Assembly (NCBI GenBank): GCA_030917445.1
Contig: JAUPUR010000054.1
Location: 1 to 14,338 of the forward strand
DNA from: Patescibacteria group bacterium
Lineage (GTDB): Bacteria; Patescibacteriota; Microgenomatia; Levybacterales; UBA12049
DNA length: 14,338 bases
Reading direction: 5' to 3'
The translations under genes were made by a program, and so were the position numbers. Below the pieces are notes generated by a model. That model saw nothing but the letters and a program-made list of their open reading frames with translations. It did not search any database and was not told the DNA's origin. Positions 1 to 6,795 of this stretch are shown here, in pieces (positions within the stretch are counted from its first letter, which is position 1; each line of letters starts with the position of its first letter).

Positions 1-471
1 CATATTAAGCCCACAGAGGGAATTGAGATTCTTGAATTATTTTCTGCGTTTAAAAATATTTACGCGATTGGTTCTGGTATTGCTTCCGGACTTGGATATA
101 AAGCAAATACAAAAACAGCACTCACTATGGTTGCATACGATGAAATTATCAAACTTACTAAAAAAATGAATCTTCATCTGTCAGAGAACAGTACATTTGG
201 AACACTTGGAGACCTTCTGCTTACATGCAATAGTGAAGAGAGTAGAAATTTTAAATTTGGAAAACTTCTCGCACAAGAAACAGTCGAAAGAAGTCTTATA
301 CATATAAATAGTACAGTCGAAGGGTACAATACTCTACGCTCAATCTCATTCTTTGAAAATAAATATAATTGTTCACTACCCTTTGCGAAATTCATTCACT
401 CAGTTGTCATCGAGAACAATTCTAAAAATTTAAAAGAAAATTTTCTCAATTATTTCACTCTAATAAATTAA
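1..471 (+). CDS. gpsA: Glycerol-3-phosphate dehydrogenase [NAD(P)+], C-terminal part (5' end outside window)
   Basis: The reading frame is open from base 1, so the gene began upstream; the first internal ATG (127) is not its start. The 156 visible residues are the helical C-terminal substrate-binding domain. Family landmarks in order are KNIYAIGSGIASGLGYKANT, then LGDLLLTCNSEESRNFKFG (the family's GDLxLTC-x-S-x-x-SRN signature), then TVEGYNT. GpsA reduces dihydroxyacetone phosphate to sn-glycerol-3-phosphate in the cytoplasm, the entry point to phospholipid synthesis. The N-terminal Rossmann NAD(P)-binding domain and the catalytic lysine lie outside the window. The C-terminus looks complete and ends in TAA. 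A promoter for the next gene starts only 4 bases after the stop. The sequence match is seen; the enzyme's activity is inferred from the family. Confidence 0.9.
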   Translation, partial: HIKPTEGIEILELFSAFKNIYAIGSGIASGLGYKANTKTALTMVAYDEIIKLTKKMNLHLSENSTFGTLGDLLLTCNSEESRNFKFGKLLAQETVERSLIHINSTVEGYNTLRSISFFENKYNCSLPFAKFIHSVVIENNSKNLKENFLNYFTLIN

Positions 472-474
472 TAC

Positions 475-502
475 TTGTCATATTCATTACTTATAGTACA
501 AT
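475..502 (+). promoter_or_regulatory. Promoter for the MazG-like gene (-35 TTGTCA, -10 TACAAT)
   Basis: TTGTCA at 475-480 and TACAAT at 497-502 are separated by 16 bases, close to the sigma-70 optimum. The -10 box ends 9 bases before the ATG at 512, so transcription should begin at or just before the start codon. This is one of the few promoters in the window with a recognisable -35 box. Confidence 0.5.
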
Positions 503-511
503 GCAAAAATT

Positions 512-865
512 ATGACTATTTATGATATTCAGAAGAAGATTGTCCATTTTAGAGATCAAAGAGATTGGAAAAAGTTTCATAATCCAAAAGATTTAGCTAT
601 TTCTCTTCAACTTGAAGCATCAGAAGTGCTTGAACATTTTCAATGGAAAAATAATGATGAAATCCAAGAACATATCAAAAAAAATAAAAAAGAAATTGGT
701 GAAGAACTTGCAGATACCTTATATTGGATACTCCTGATGTGCCATGATTTTGAAATTGATATTGAAACAACGTTTGATAAAAAAATGAAACAAAATTCAA
801 AAAAATACCCAGTATCAAAAGCAAAAGGAAAACATAGTAAATATACAGAATATTTAAAGAAATAA
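512..865 (+). CDS. MazG-like nucleotide pyrophosphohydrolase (dCTPase/RS21-C6 type)
   Basis: This 117-residue all-helical protein has the single-domain MazG layout. FRDQRDWKKFH at 13-23 is followed by the first metal-binding motif E35-x-x-E38 inside LEASEVLEHFQW, and by the second, E65-x-x-D68, inside EELADTLYWILLM. These acidic residues normally bind Mg2+ and the enzymes split nucleoside triphosphates to the monophosphate and pyrophosphate. Relatives of this short type act on dCTP, modified dCTP or dUTP as house-cleaning enzymes; the substrate here cannot be read from sequence. The length fits the family. The Lys-rich tail (about 90-117) is typical of the short bacterial forms. It probably heads a unit with the membrane protein 18 bases downstream. 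Confidence 0.85.
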   Translation: MTIYDIQKKIVHFRDQRDWKKFHNPKDLAISLQLEASEVLEHFQWKNNDEIQEHIKKNKKEIGEELADTLYWILLMCHDFEIDIETTFDKKMKQNSKKYPVSKAKGKHSKYTEYLKK

Positions 866-883
866 TATTTAATTTATAAAATC

Positions 884-1312
884 ATGTTTCAAGCATTTCT
901 CTCATTTTTTAAAGAAAAGAAAAATTTTCCTCTCATCGGTGTTATACTATTTCTCCTCGTGTCGACACTATACTTTATCTATGCATTAGGATTTATTTCA
1001 TTCCCAAAATCTGAAAAGAACGATGACAGTAAAAGAGAAATAATCACACCTACTCCTCTACCGACAGTCACTCCTGAAAACGAATTTATTGAAGTAGAGA
1101 AACCTACCCCTACAAAAAAAATTACATCTAGTCATTTTAAATCTACGCCAACTCCAACTAAATCATTGCCTACTAATACTCCTACACCAACAAGCACACC
1201 TCAACCTACTGCAACACATACACCAACCCCCACCCTAACACCAACATCAGGTCCAACGCACACACCTACTCCAACTAGTACACCAACTGAGACTCCCACA
1301 CCTACTCCATAA
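884..1312 (+). CDS. Single-pass membrane protein with Pro-Thr repeat tail
   Basis: No known catalytic domain is visible. Residues 1-13 form a short cationic lead and 15-38 a hydrophobic membrane segment. From about residue 55 to the C-terminus the protein is low complexity, dominated by PT, TPT and TPTS units, with a few acidic and Lys residues before it and ending in TPTPTP. With the basic side in the cytoplasm, the tail should project outside. Such Pro-Thr stalks are common spacers or glycosylation sites on bacterial surfaces and frequent in CPR genomes. There is no sortase motif and no folded outer domain, so the stalk carries nothing visible at its tip. Two adjacent repeat-rich codons (ACA/ACT plus CCA/CCT) make the coding strand strongly C-rich. 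It starts 18 bases after the MazG-like gene without a Shine-Dalgarno sequence. Function unknown. Confidence 0.75.
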   Translation: MFQAFLSFFKEKKNFPLIGVILFLLVSTLYFIYALGFISFPKSEKNDDSKREIITPTPLPTVTPENEFIEVEKPTPTKKITSSHFKSTPTPTKSLPTNTPTPTSTPQPTATHTPTPTLTPTSGPTHTPTPTSTPTETPTPTP

Positions 1313-1321
1313 TGCTATAAT
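1313..1321 (+). promoter_or_regulatory. Extended -10 promoter TGC-TATAAT for the pseudouridine synthase
   Basis: A perfect TATAAT (1316-1321) is preceded by TGC, the extended -10 form that can work without a -35 box; none is seen. The TG dinucleotide directly follows the TAA of the preceding gene. The box ends 8 bases before the ATG at 1330, predicting a leaderless transcript. Confidence 0.6.
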
Positions 1322-1329
1322 ATCGACTT

Positions 1330-2055
1330 ATGAAAAATTCTACTCAACGACTGGATAAATTCCTTTCGAACGCTGGAATTGCATCAAGAAGAAATATTAA
1401 AAAACTTTTAAAAAGTCATATTCTTACTGTGAATGGTGAAAGAATTAGAGAATCTGGATTCCGCATCGATCCCATAAAAGACATTCTTCTTCTTAATGGG
1501 AATGCAATCACTCAACCACAATTTGAATATTTTATATTAAACAAACCGAAAGGAGTTATCTCCACGACTTCAGATGAGAGAGGTAGGAGAAATGTCACTT
1601 CCTTTATCCAAACAAAGCTAAGACTTTACCCAGTTGGTCGTCTTGATAAAGATACGACTGGACTTATATTGCTCACAAATAATGGAGAACTTACACATAA
1701 ACTTATTCATCCTAAATATCACGTTCCCAAAATATATCTTCTAAAAATTAAGGGGGTTGTATTACAACATAAAATAGACATGTTTAAAAATGGTGTAATT
1801 CTTGAAGATGGTATTACTTCACCCGCAATTGTAAAAATTGTAGAAGAAAACAATACTTCTACAGTCCTTCAGGTCACTCTCTTTGAAGGAAAAAACAGAC
1901 AAATAAGAAGAATGTGTGAAAAGCTTGAATTAGATCTACTTGAATTAAGTAGAGTGGCATTTGGAGAAATTAAAATTGATAACTTAAAAGATGGTGAATA
2001 TAGAAAGTTATCTCAAGATGAAGTTCAATTGCTAGAAAAAGCTGTAGAGAGATAA
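1330..2055 (+). CDS. rRNA pseudouridine synthase, RsuA/RluB/RluF family
   Basis: An N-terminal S4 RNA-binding domain (about 6-62; QRLDKFLSNAGIASRR, then LTVNG) precedes the pseudouridine synthase domain. NKPKGVIST at 71-79 and PVGRLDKDTTGLILLTNNG at 101-119 are family signatures, and D106 in GRLDKDTTG is the predicted catalytic aspartate that attacks the target uridine. The C-terminal QVTLFEGKNRQIRRM block (about 181-195) is also characteristic. Family members convert one uridine in 16S (RsuA) or 23S (RluB, RluE, RluF) rRNA to pseudouridine. Which site is modified here cannot be decided from sequence alone. At 241 residues it is complete and of normal length. It has its own promoter and stands alone between two others. 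Confidence 0.93.
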   Translation: MKNSTQRLDKFLSNAGIASRRNIKKLLKSHILTVNGERIRESGFRIDPIKDILLLNGNAITQPQFEYFILNKPKGVISTTSDERGRRNVTSFIQTKLRLYPVGRLDKDTTGLILLTNNGELTHKLIHPKYHVPKIYLLKIKGVVLQHKIDMFKNGVILEDGITSPAIVKIVEENNTSTVLQVTLFEGKNRQIRRMCEKLELDLLELSRVAFGEIKIDNLKDGEYRKLSQDEVQLLEKAVER

Positions 2056-2079
2056 CTATCCATTTAATTTTATATTGAG

Positions 2080-2085
2080 TATAAT
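2080..2085 (+). promoter_or_regulatory. -10 box TATAAT for the exonuclease/2H phosphoesterase pair
   Basis: A perfect TATAAT ends 6 bases before the ATG at 2092. No convincing -35 box lies 16-18 bases upstream. The spacing again predicts transcription starting at the start codon. Confidence 0.55.
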
Positions 2086-2091
2086 ACATAA

Positions 2092-2742
2092 ATGATAAGA
2101 CTATTCCTCGATATTGAGACTATCCCTTCAGCTGAAGATAAAAAAAATGATTTTCTCGAGATCCTCAAAAATAAAAATGGAAATAGTGAAAAATCAGATG
2201 AAGAACTTTTTACGTCAATGTCATTTGACGGTGCATTTGGAAGAATTTGCTGTATTGGGTATATTAAAGAAGATGAAAGAGGAATTATTGAAGAAAAAAG
2301 TTTGATTGGGAATGAAAAAGAAATGCTACAGCAATTTTGGAAAGCTGCTAATAATGTAGAGAGATTTGTTGGGCATAACATTTATGAATTTGATATGCCT
2401 TTTATCTATAAAAGATCTCGAATAAATGGTGTTTTCCCCCGAATGGATCTCAGTTTTGCACGATATCGATCAACTCCATTTTTTGACACAATGAAAGAAT
2501 GGGACCTATGGGGAGATCCAAGAAAGACAGTAAAACTTGATACCCTTGCTAAAATCTTTGATCTAAAATCGTCTAAAGATGAAATGGATGGGTCTATGGT
2601 TTGGCAATATTACCAAGATGGAAGAATTGAAGAAATTTCAAAATACTGTATGAAAGACGTTATTCTAACTAGGCAAGTTTATTATAAAATGTTTTGTAAA
2701 GAGCTTCCGTCTGATGAAACAAATGAACAATCTTCCTTCTGA
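2092..2742 (+). CDS. Predicted 3'-5' exonuclease, PolB-like DEDDy family
   Basis: The 216 residues carry the DnaQ-fold exonuclease motifs. Exo I is D7-I-E9 (LFLDIETIPS). Exo II is in GHNIYEFDMPF with D101. Exo III is Y185-x-x-x-D189 (YCMKDV). The tyrosine four residues before the last aspartate marks the DEDDy subclass, like the proofreading domain of family B polymerases. VKLDTLAKIFDL and DGSMVWQYYQDG between them fit the stand-alone 'PolB exo2'-type family. All four acidic metal ligands are present, so the enzyme should be active, removing 3' nucleotides from DNA or RNA. There is no polymerase domain. The 3' end overlaps the following 2H phosphoesterase gene, implying co-translation and perhaps a shared nucleic-acid end-processing role (inference). 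Confidence 0.85.
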   Translation: MIRLFLDIETIPSAEDKKNDFLEILKNKNGNSEKSDEELFTSMSFDGAFGRICCIGYIKEDERGIIEEKSLIGNEKEMLQQFWKAANNVERFVGHNIYEFDMPFIYKRSRINGVFPRMDLSFARYRSTPFFDTMKEWDLWGDPRKTVKLDTLAKIFDLKSSKDEMDGSMVWQYYQDGRIEEISKYCMKDVILTRQVYYKMFCKELPSDETNEQSSF

Positions 2743-3331
2743 CATAAATATACGCCCACTTTCGTATATAATTACAATTCCCACTCCAACAGCAATTAAT
2801 GAATCAATTGTAAAAATAAAAAAGAAATTTAATCTTTTTCATGATCAAAAAATCACTCATCCACAAGGTATCATTTCTTTAAATACTGCACATATTACTC
2901 TTAAAAGACGATTTTATTTACAACAAGAAAGTACTGAGGACGACATAATTAAGACCCTTAGAAAAATTACATTCGATCCCATTTATATTACTGCCTCTAC
3001 ACTCAGTATTTATCAAACAGAAGAACAAGGGAATGTCCTTGTTGTGCTTGTCGATAACAATGATGAATTAAAACGATTACATAAAAGTGTTCTCACATCA
3101 CTTCTACCTTTTATCACAAGAGATGATGTCTTTTCTGGAGAGAACTACACTCCCCACATCTCTGTTCTCTATAAGCTTTCAGATAGCAAAATTCATGAAG
3201 GAATCTCTATTTCAGAAAAAGAAATACTTCCGCTTTCATTTACAATTGATTCTTTTCAACTTTTGAAAAATATAAAAGGCGTTATGAAAGAAAGAGAAAT
3301 TATCTACACACACTTTGTCAAAGAACACTAA
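2714..3331 (+). CDS. 2H phosphoesterase, 2'-5' RNA ligase / cyclic phosphodiesterase-like
   Basis: Two H-x-T/S motifs define the 2H fold: H60-I-T62 in AHITLKRRF and H148-I-S150 in YTPHISVLYKL. About 88 residues separate them, as in LigT/ThpR proteins. Known members hydrolyse 2',3'-cyclic or 2'-5' phosphodiester bonds in RNA ends; the substrate here is unknown. The 205-residue length is normal. The start at 2714 overlaps the exonuclease gene by 29 bases; a second ATG at 2723 (M4) would shorten that to 20 and is equally possible. No Shine-Dalgarno sequence is seen, so translation probably depends on ribosomes arriving from the exonuclease gene. Confidence 0.8.
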   Translation: MKQMNNLPSDINIRPLSYIITIPTPTAINESIVKIKKKFNLFHDQKITHPQGIISLNTAHITLKRRFYLQQESTEDDIIKTLRKITFDPIYITASTLSIYQTEEQGNVLVVLVDNNDELKRLHKSVLTSLLPFITRDDVFSGENYTPHISVLYKLSDSKIHEGISISEKEILPLSFTIDSFQLLKNIKGVMKEREIIYTHFVKEH

Positions 3332-3406
3332 ATTTCATTTCAGCAATCAAATTCAACAAGTGACAATCTGGCGGCAGCTAATGTATACGAAAATCATTGA
3401 ATAAGG

Positions 3407-3412
3407 TATAAT
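3407..3412 (+). promoter_or_regulatory. -10 box TATAAT for hflX
   Basis: A perfect TATAAT ends 10 bases before the ATG at 3423. It sits in a 91-base spacer that otherwise shows no gene, hairpin terminator or -35 box. Confidence 0.55.
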
Positions 3413-3422
3413 CTTTCAACAA

Positions 3423-4535
3423 ATGGATCTACCGAAAAAGTTTATCATTGCCAGTATTTTGCCTTATAAACAATCAGAAGAAGAAGCATTTCTAGATTTA
3501 AAGGAATTAAAAGACCTCGTCGATGCATACGGTGGAGAAGTAATCGAATATGTACTTCAAAAGAGAGAAGTTCATTCTAAAGGACACTATCTTGGAAAAG
3601 GTAAGGTAGAAGAAATTTCTGAACTTATTAAATCTACTGATGCTGATGGTGTAATTCTCAATGCAATTGTAAAATCAAATCAACTTTTTGAAATGAAAAA
3701 GATTTTCCAAGAAAGTAACCCAAAAATTGAAGTTTGGGATAGAGTTCAACTTATTCTTCAAATATTCTCAAAACATGCTCAAACTACCGAGGCTAGGCTT
3801 CAGATCGATCTCGCTGCGATGGAACATATGGGTCCAAGAATATATGGAATGGGATTTGTACTATCACGACAAACTGGTGGGATTGGTACGCGAGGAATTG
3901 GAGAAACAAATACTGAGTTGATGAAAAGACACTGGAGATCTCAAAAGAAAAAAATTGAAGAGAAGTTGAATAAATTGAAAGAAGAACGAGAAAGGCAGCT
4001 AGAAAGAAGAGTTAAAGTCGGTATTAAAACAGTGTCTATAATTGGTTATACAAATGCTGGTAAAACATCTCTCTTTAATATAATTACTGGGAAAAACAAA
4101 CTCGTTGAAAATGCACTTTTTGCAACATTAGATAGCATTGTAGGTAAAGTTTACTTACCGACTTCAAAAGAAGAAATTCTTCTTTCAGATACGATTGGTT
4201 TTATCAAAAATCTACCTGCCTCACTGATAGAAGCTTTTCGCTCTACTCTTCTTGAATCTCTTCATGCAGACTTACTCCTCCATGTTATTGATTCCTCAGA
4301 TTCTGATTCCATGAGAAAAATTGAAACTGTAGAGAAAGTTCTGTTTGCATTGCAAGTAGAGAAAAAGCCAAGAATGTACGTCTTTAATAAAATTGATTCT
4401 ATAGACGATGAGAAAATCAAACTCTTTTCTGATGAATATGAAGAATACTCTCCCCATTTTATCTCTGTAAAAAATAACATAGGAATAGATATCCTTTTAC
4501 AAGACATAGATAATTATCTTCATACTAAAAAATAA
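3423..4535 (+). CDS. hflX: GTPase HflX, ribosome-associated
   Basis: HflX splits stalled or hibernating ribosomes and binds the 50S subunit in a nucleotide-dependent way. The N-terminal HflX domain carries YLGKGKVEEI (56-65) and DRVQLILQIFSKHAQTTEAR (106-125). A glycine-rich linker and charged coiled coil (about 152-197) follows. The G domain has all boxes: G1 GYTNAGKTS (208-216), G2 around T235, G3 DTIGF (256-260), G4 NKID (322-325) and G5 near SVKN (348-351). At 370 residues it lacks a long C-terminal extension. One oddity: the usually very conserved GPGETQLE stretch reads GIGETNTEL here (158-166). It has its own promoter and is followed after 14 bases by the degenerate Nudix gene. Confidence 0.95.
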   Translation: MDLPKKFIIASILPYKQSEEEAFLDLKELKDLVDAYGGEVIEYVLQKREVHSKGHYLGKGKVEEISELIKSTDADGVILNAIVKSNQLFEMKKIFQESNPKIEVWDRVQLILQIFSKHAQTTEARLQIDLAAMEHMGPRIYGMGFVLSRQTGGIGTRGIGETNTELMKRHWRSQKKKIEEKLNKLKEERERQLERRVKVGIKTVSIIGYTNAGKTSLFNIITGKNKLVENALFATLDSIVGKVYLPTSKEEILLSDTIGFIKNLPASLIEAFRSTLLESLHADLLLHVIDSSDSDSMRKIETVEKVLFALQVEKKPRMYVFNKIDSIDDEKIKLFSDEYEEYSPHFISVKNNIGIDILLQDIDNYLHTKK

Positions 4536-4549
4536 ATACTTCTATTACT

Positions 4550-5047
4550 ATGTATAAAAATACAAGAACTCTCTGTTTTCTCATTGATCATGATCAAATT
4601 CTTTTAACTGAAACCGTTTTCTCATCAAAAATTCGGAGATTTACCGGAATAGGTGGAGATGTAAAGTTAGAAAAAAATATTGTTCATGAAACAATCAAGT
4701 ACCTCTTTAAAGATATTCGTGTAACTGTTTATCCACATGATTTAGAAAAAGTTGCTCTCATTCATAAAATCTCAAGGAACGAAAAATCTGAAATAATAGC
4801 AGATGAAACAATTCACGTTTTTACATGTAATCGATGGCAAGGTGATATTAAAGCTACTCCAGGAATCAAACCTTCCTGGCATGTAATTCAAACTGTCCCC
4901 TTCTCAGAAATGCTGGAGTCAGAAGAAAAATGGCTTTCTTATATACTTGAAGGTGAAAAAATTTTAGTAGAGATTGTAGAAAAAAGAACAAATCCAGAAG
5001 GAGATTTTACTTTAATAAATGTTGCGATTAGAAGTATGTACTCTTAA
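4550..5047 (+). CDS. Nudix-fold protein with degenerate catalytic box (MTH1-like, probably inactive)
   Basis: The 165-residue protein aligns by eye with MTH1-type 8-oxo-dGTP hydrolases. RTLCFLIDHDQILL is the first strand, RRFTGIGGDVKLE precedes the box, PSWHVIQTVPFSEML resembles the family's W-F-x-x-D-x-I-P-F segment, and the end (EGDFTLINVAI) matches the FQ-x-x-D-x-ILDYTLREV tail. In the Nudix box, however, G36-x5-E-x7-REUxEExGU reads G36...K42...K50-Y51-L52-F53-K54-D55-I56-R57-V58. The R, all but one acidic residue and the second G are replaced. Mg2+-dependent pyrophosphate hydrolysis is therefore unlikely, and a binding or regulatory role is more probable. It follows hflX by 14 bases without its own promoter or Shine-Dalgarno sequence. 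The long intact frame argues against a decaying gene. Confidence 0.65.
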   Translation: MYKNTRTLCFLIDHDQILLTETVFSSKIRRFTGIGGDVKLEKNIVHETIKYLFKDIRVTVYPHDLEKVALIHKISRNEKSEIIADETIHVFTCNRWQGDIKATPGIKPSWHVIQTVPFSEMLESEEKWLSYILEGEKILVEIVEKRTNPEGDFTLINVAIRSMYS

Positions 5048-5049
5048 TT

Positions 5050-6237
5050 TCATGCCAGTGACTCCTCATGATGATAACTGCTTTTAATCTTTGTATAAAC
5101 AAGAACAAAACAAATACAGCTCAATATCGCACCAAGTATAAATGGTAAAGGAATTCCGAATGTGGCGATAAAACCACCCAAAATGGGGCCAATTATTGTT
5201 CCAAGGCTAATATATGACGAATTTAATCCTAATATAGTTCCCTGAGATTTGGCATCTACCTCCTTTGAAAGTAATGACTGTACAACTGGAAGGAAGAAAG
5301 AATTTCCGATACCAAATGCAACTGATATAACAATGAATGAAGTAACATCTCTTGACACATACATACCAATAAAAGATAGTGTTCCAAGTATAAAACTAAA
5401 AAGTAAACCATTTTTTTCTCCATATTTTCTAACAACTCTAGGAATAATAAGACCTTGTGCAACAAGTCCAACTATTCCATAAATTGTATAAATGACTGAA
5501 ATTGTATTTGCAGACAATTCTAATATTTTTACTGCAAATGGTTGAAACGTGAAAATAAATAACCCAAAAGCTATGTTATAAATAAGTGAGAGTAAAAGTG
5601 TCATCCCGGTTGCTTTATCTGCAACAGCAGTTACTAACTTTTTAAAATCAAAGACATTTCTTAAATTAACATGCCCACCCATATGCTTATTTGTTTCTGG
5701 AAGGAAAAAGTAGGTTATAAAAACAGTAATCAAAGAAACGACTCCCGCAATAATAAATGGCACGTTCTCTCCATATCTCAATGTCACAGCAGAGATCGCA
5801 GGACCAAAAACAAAACCAAAGCCAAATGCAGCACCAATTATTCCAAAGCCTTTCGCTCTTTCTTTATCAGATGTAGTATCAGAAATGACTGCAGACGCAA
5901 CTGGTATATTTCCAGCAGTTATCCCATCTAAGGCACGAGCTAAAAAGAGAAAAAACGCACTAGGTGCAAATGCTGCCATAAAGAAAGAAACTGCAGTACC
6001 AAAAATTGATGAGATCAAAAGGGGTCGTCTCCCAAATTTATCTGAAAGACGTCCAATGATCGGAGTTGAGATAAATTGGAATATTGAGAAAATAGCAAAG
6101 AGCAATCCATTCTCAAAATCAGTTAATCCATATTTTAGTGAATATGAATATAAAATTGGAATTATAATTCCGTATCCAAGTGAATTAATAACAGCAATCA
6201 GAGCAATGATCAATAAACTACGATTATTTTTGAACAT
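5050..6237 (-). CDS. MFS transporter, DHA1 drug-exporter-like
   Basis: This 395-residue hydrophobic protein has the twelve-helix layout of the major facilitator superfamily. Motif A GRLSDKFGRRP (62-72) lies in the loop after helix 2. R101-x-x-D104 in FLARALDGITAGN resembles motif B in helix 4. GAAFGFGFVFGPAIS (135-149) resembles antiporter motif C, found in proton-driven drug exporters such as TetA. It should exchange protons for a small molecule at the inner membrane. The substrate is unknown, and annotation as tetracycline resistance would go too far. It ends 2 bases from the + strand Nudix-like gene (tail to tail). A possible -10 box lies 9 bases before its ATG. Confidence 0.88.
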   Translation of the reverse strand: MFKNNRSLLIIALIAVINSLGYGIIIPILYSYSLKYGLTDFENGLLFAIFSIFQFISTPIIGRLSDKFGRRPLLISSIFGTAVSFFMAAFAPSAFFLFLARALDGITAGNIPVASAVISDTTSDKERAKGFGIIGAAFGFGFVFGPAISAVTLRYGENVPFIIAGVVSLITVFITYFFLPETNKHMGGHVNLRNVFDFKKLVTAVADKATGMTLLLSLIYNIAFGLFIFTFQPFAVKILELSANTISVIYTIYGIVGLVAQGLIIPRVVRKYGEKNGLLFSFILGTLSFIGMYVSRDVTSFIVISVAFGIGNSFFLPVVQSLLSKEVDAKSQGTILGLNSSYISLGTIIGPILGGFIATFGIPLPFILGAILSCICFVLVYTKIKSSYHHEESLA

Positions 6238-6246
6238 AGGGAATTA

Positions 6247-6252
6247 ATTTTA
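6247..6252 (-). promoter_or_regulatory. Possible -10 box TAAAAT for the MFS gene
   Basis: On the minus strand TAAAAT ends 9 bases before the ATG at 6237. The sequence around it is very AT-rich and no -35 is clear, so this rests mainly on its matching the position of the other boxes in the window. Confidence 0.3.
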
Positions 6253-6312
6253 ACAATATTAAGCAAAGAAAACTAGACTCTGTTCTTTGAAAGAAAAGCT
6301 CCGTACAATTCC

Positions 6313-6328
6313 AAATTTTTTAAAATTT
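6313..6328. repeat. AT-only inverted repeat in the MFS/Nudix spacer
   Basis: AAATTTT and AAAATTT flank a two-base TT centre, giving a 7-base perfect inverted repeat. It lies midway in the 135-base spacer between the divergent MFS and Nudix genes (6238-6372), where a shared operator could sit. In such AT-rich DNA chance is a real alternative. It is not followed by a terminator-like G/C stem. Apart from this repeat and the two promoters, nothing else was seen in the spacer. Confidence 0.3.
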
Positions 6329-6358
6329 CTAAACTTTTTTCGATATACCTGCATAGTG

Positions 6359-6364
6359 TATAAT
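6359..6364 (+). promoter_or_regulatory. -10 box TATAAT for the Nudix hydrolase
   Basis: A perfect TATAAT preceded directly by TG ends 8 bases before the ATG at 6373. There is no clear -35 box. A leaderless transcript is predicted. Confidence 0.6.
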
Positions 6365-6372
6365 TACCTTTC

Positions 6373-6792
6373 ATGCAAAAAGATTACGTTCAACGAGTAG
6401 CTGTCTCAGCACTTATCAAAAACAAAGAAAATGAATTTCTTGTTGTTAAAAGATCAGGACATGACTCACACCCGAATACATGGGAGATGCCTGGAGGAGC
6501 AATTGACTATGGTGAGACACCAGAAAGTGGTTTGAAAAGGGAAGTCAAAGAGGAAACAGGTCTTTCAATAAATATCATCCGACCAGTAAGTACTACTTCT
6601 TTATTTTCTGAAAGAAATCCTGACATGCAGATTGTACGAATCTCGTTTCTTTGCGAATTAACAAATGAGTACCAAGATTTATTACTCAGTGCAGAGCACT
6701 CTGCATATAAATGGGTAGTTTCCATTCAAGATATAGAAGACACCAATATTTCAGATTTTCTTAGTCAAACAATAACTGAATTATCTCAGTAG
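6373..6792 (+). CDS. Nudix hydrolase with intact catalytic box
   Basis: The 139-residue single-domain protein carries a perfect Nudix box from G42 to L64: G42-x5-E48-x7-R56-E57-V58-x-E60-E61-x-G63-L64. WEMPGGAIDYGETP opens it and KREVKEETGL closes it. E57, E60 and E61 should bind the Mg2+ used to cleave a nucleoside diphosphate linked to another group. The VAVSALIKNKENEFLVVKRS start and the AYKWVV strand near 116-121 fit the fold. Substrate cannot be predicted; NTP or sugar-nucleotide cleaning is typical. It is in sharp contrast to the box-less relative at 4550-5047. It ends 3 bases from the minus-strand small gene, tail to tail. Confidence 0.92.
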   Translation: MQKDYVQRVAVSALIKNKENEFLVVKRSGHDSHPNTWEMPGGAIDYGETPESGLKREVKEETGLSINIIRPVSTTSLFSERNPDMQIVRISFLCELTNEYQDLLLSAEHSAYKWVVSIQDIEDTNISDFLSQTITELSQ

Positions 6793-6795
6793 TCT

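Noticed and set aside
127..471. ATG at 127 as the start of an independent 114-residue gene
   Set aside because: The frame is open from base 1 and the upstream residues continue the GpsA C-terminal domain, so the ATG is internal to a truncated gpsA.
501..515. Tiny upstream ORF (MQKL) whose stop overlaps the MazG-like ATG, as a possible leader peptide
   Set aside because: Its ATG overlaps the predicted -10 box at 497-502 and would lie upstream of the transcript start.
1140..1312. PT-coding repeats as a CRISPR or satellite array
   Set aside because: The repeats are short, irregular, in frame and end exactly at a stop codon; there are no regular spacers.
5050..6237. MFS gene as a tetracycline-resistance determinant
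   Set aside because: Only general DHA1 motifs are visible; nothing in the sequence indicates the substrate.
5885..6247. Plus-strand ORF of 120 codons opposite the MFS gene
   Set aside because: It is antisense to a clear MFS exporter, with a composition typical of a shadow frame and no promoter or homology.
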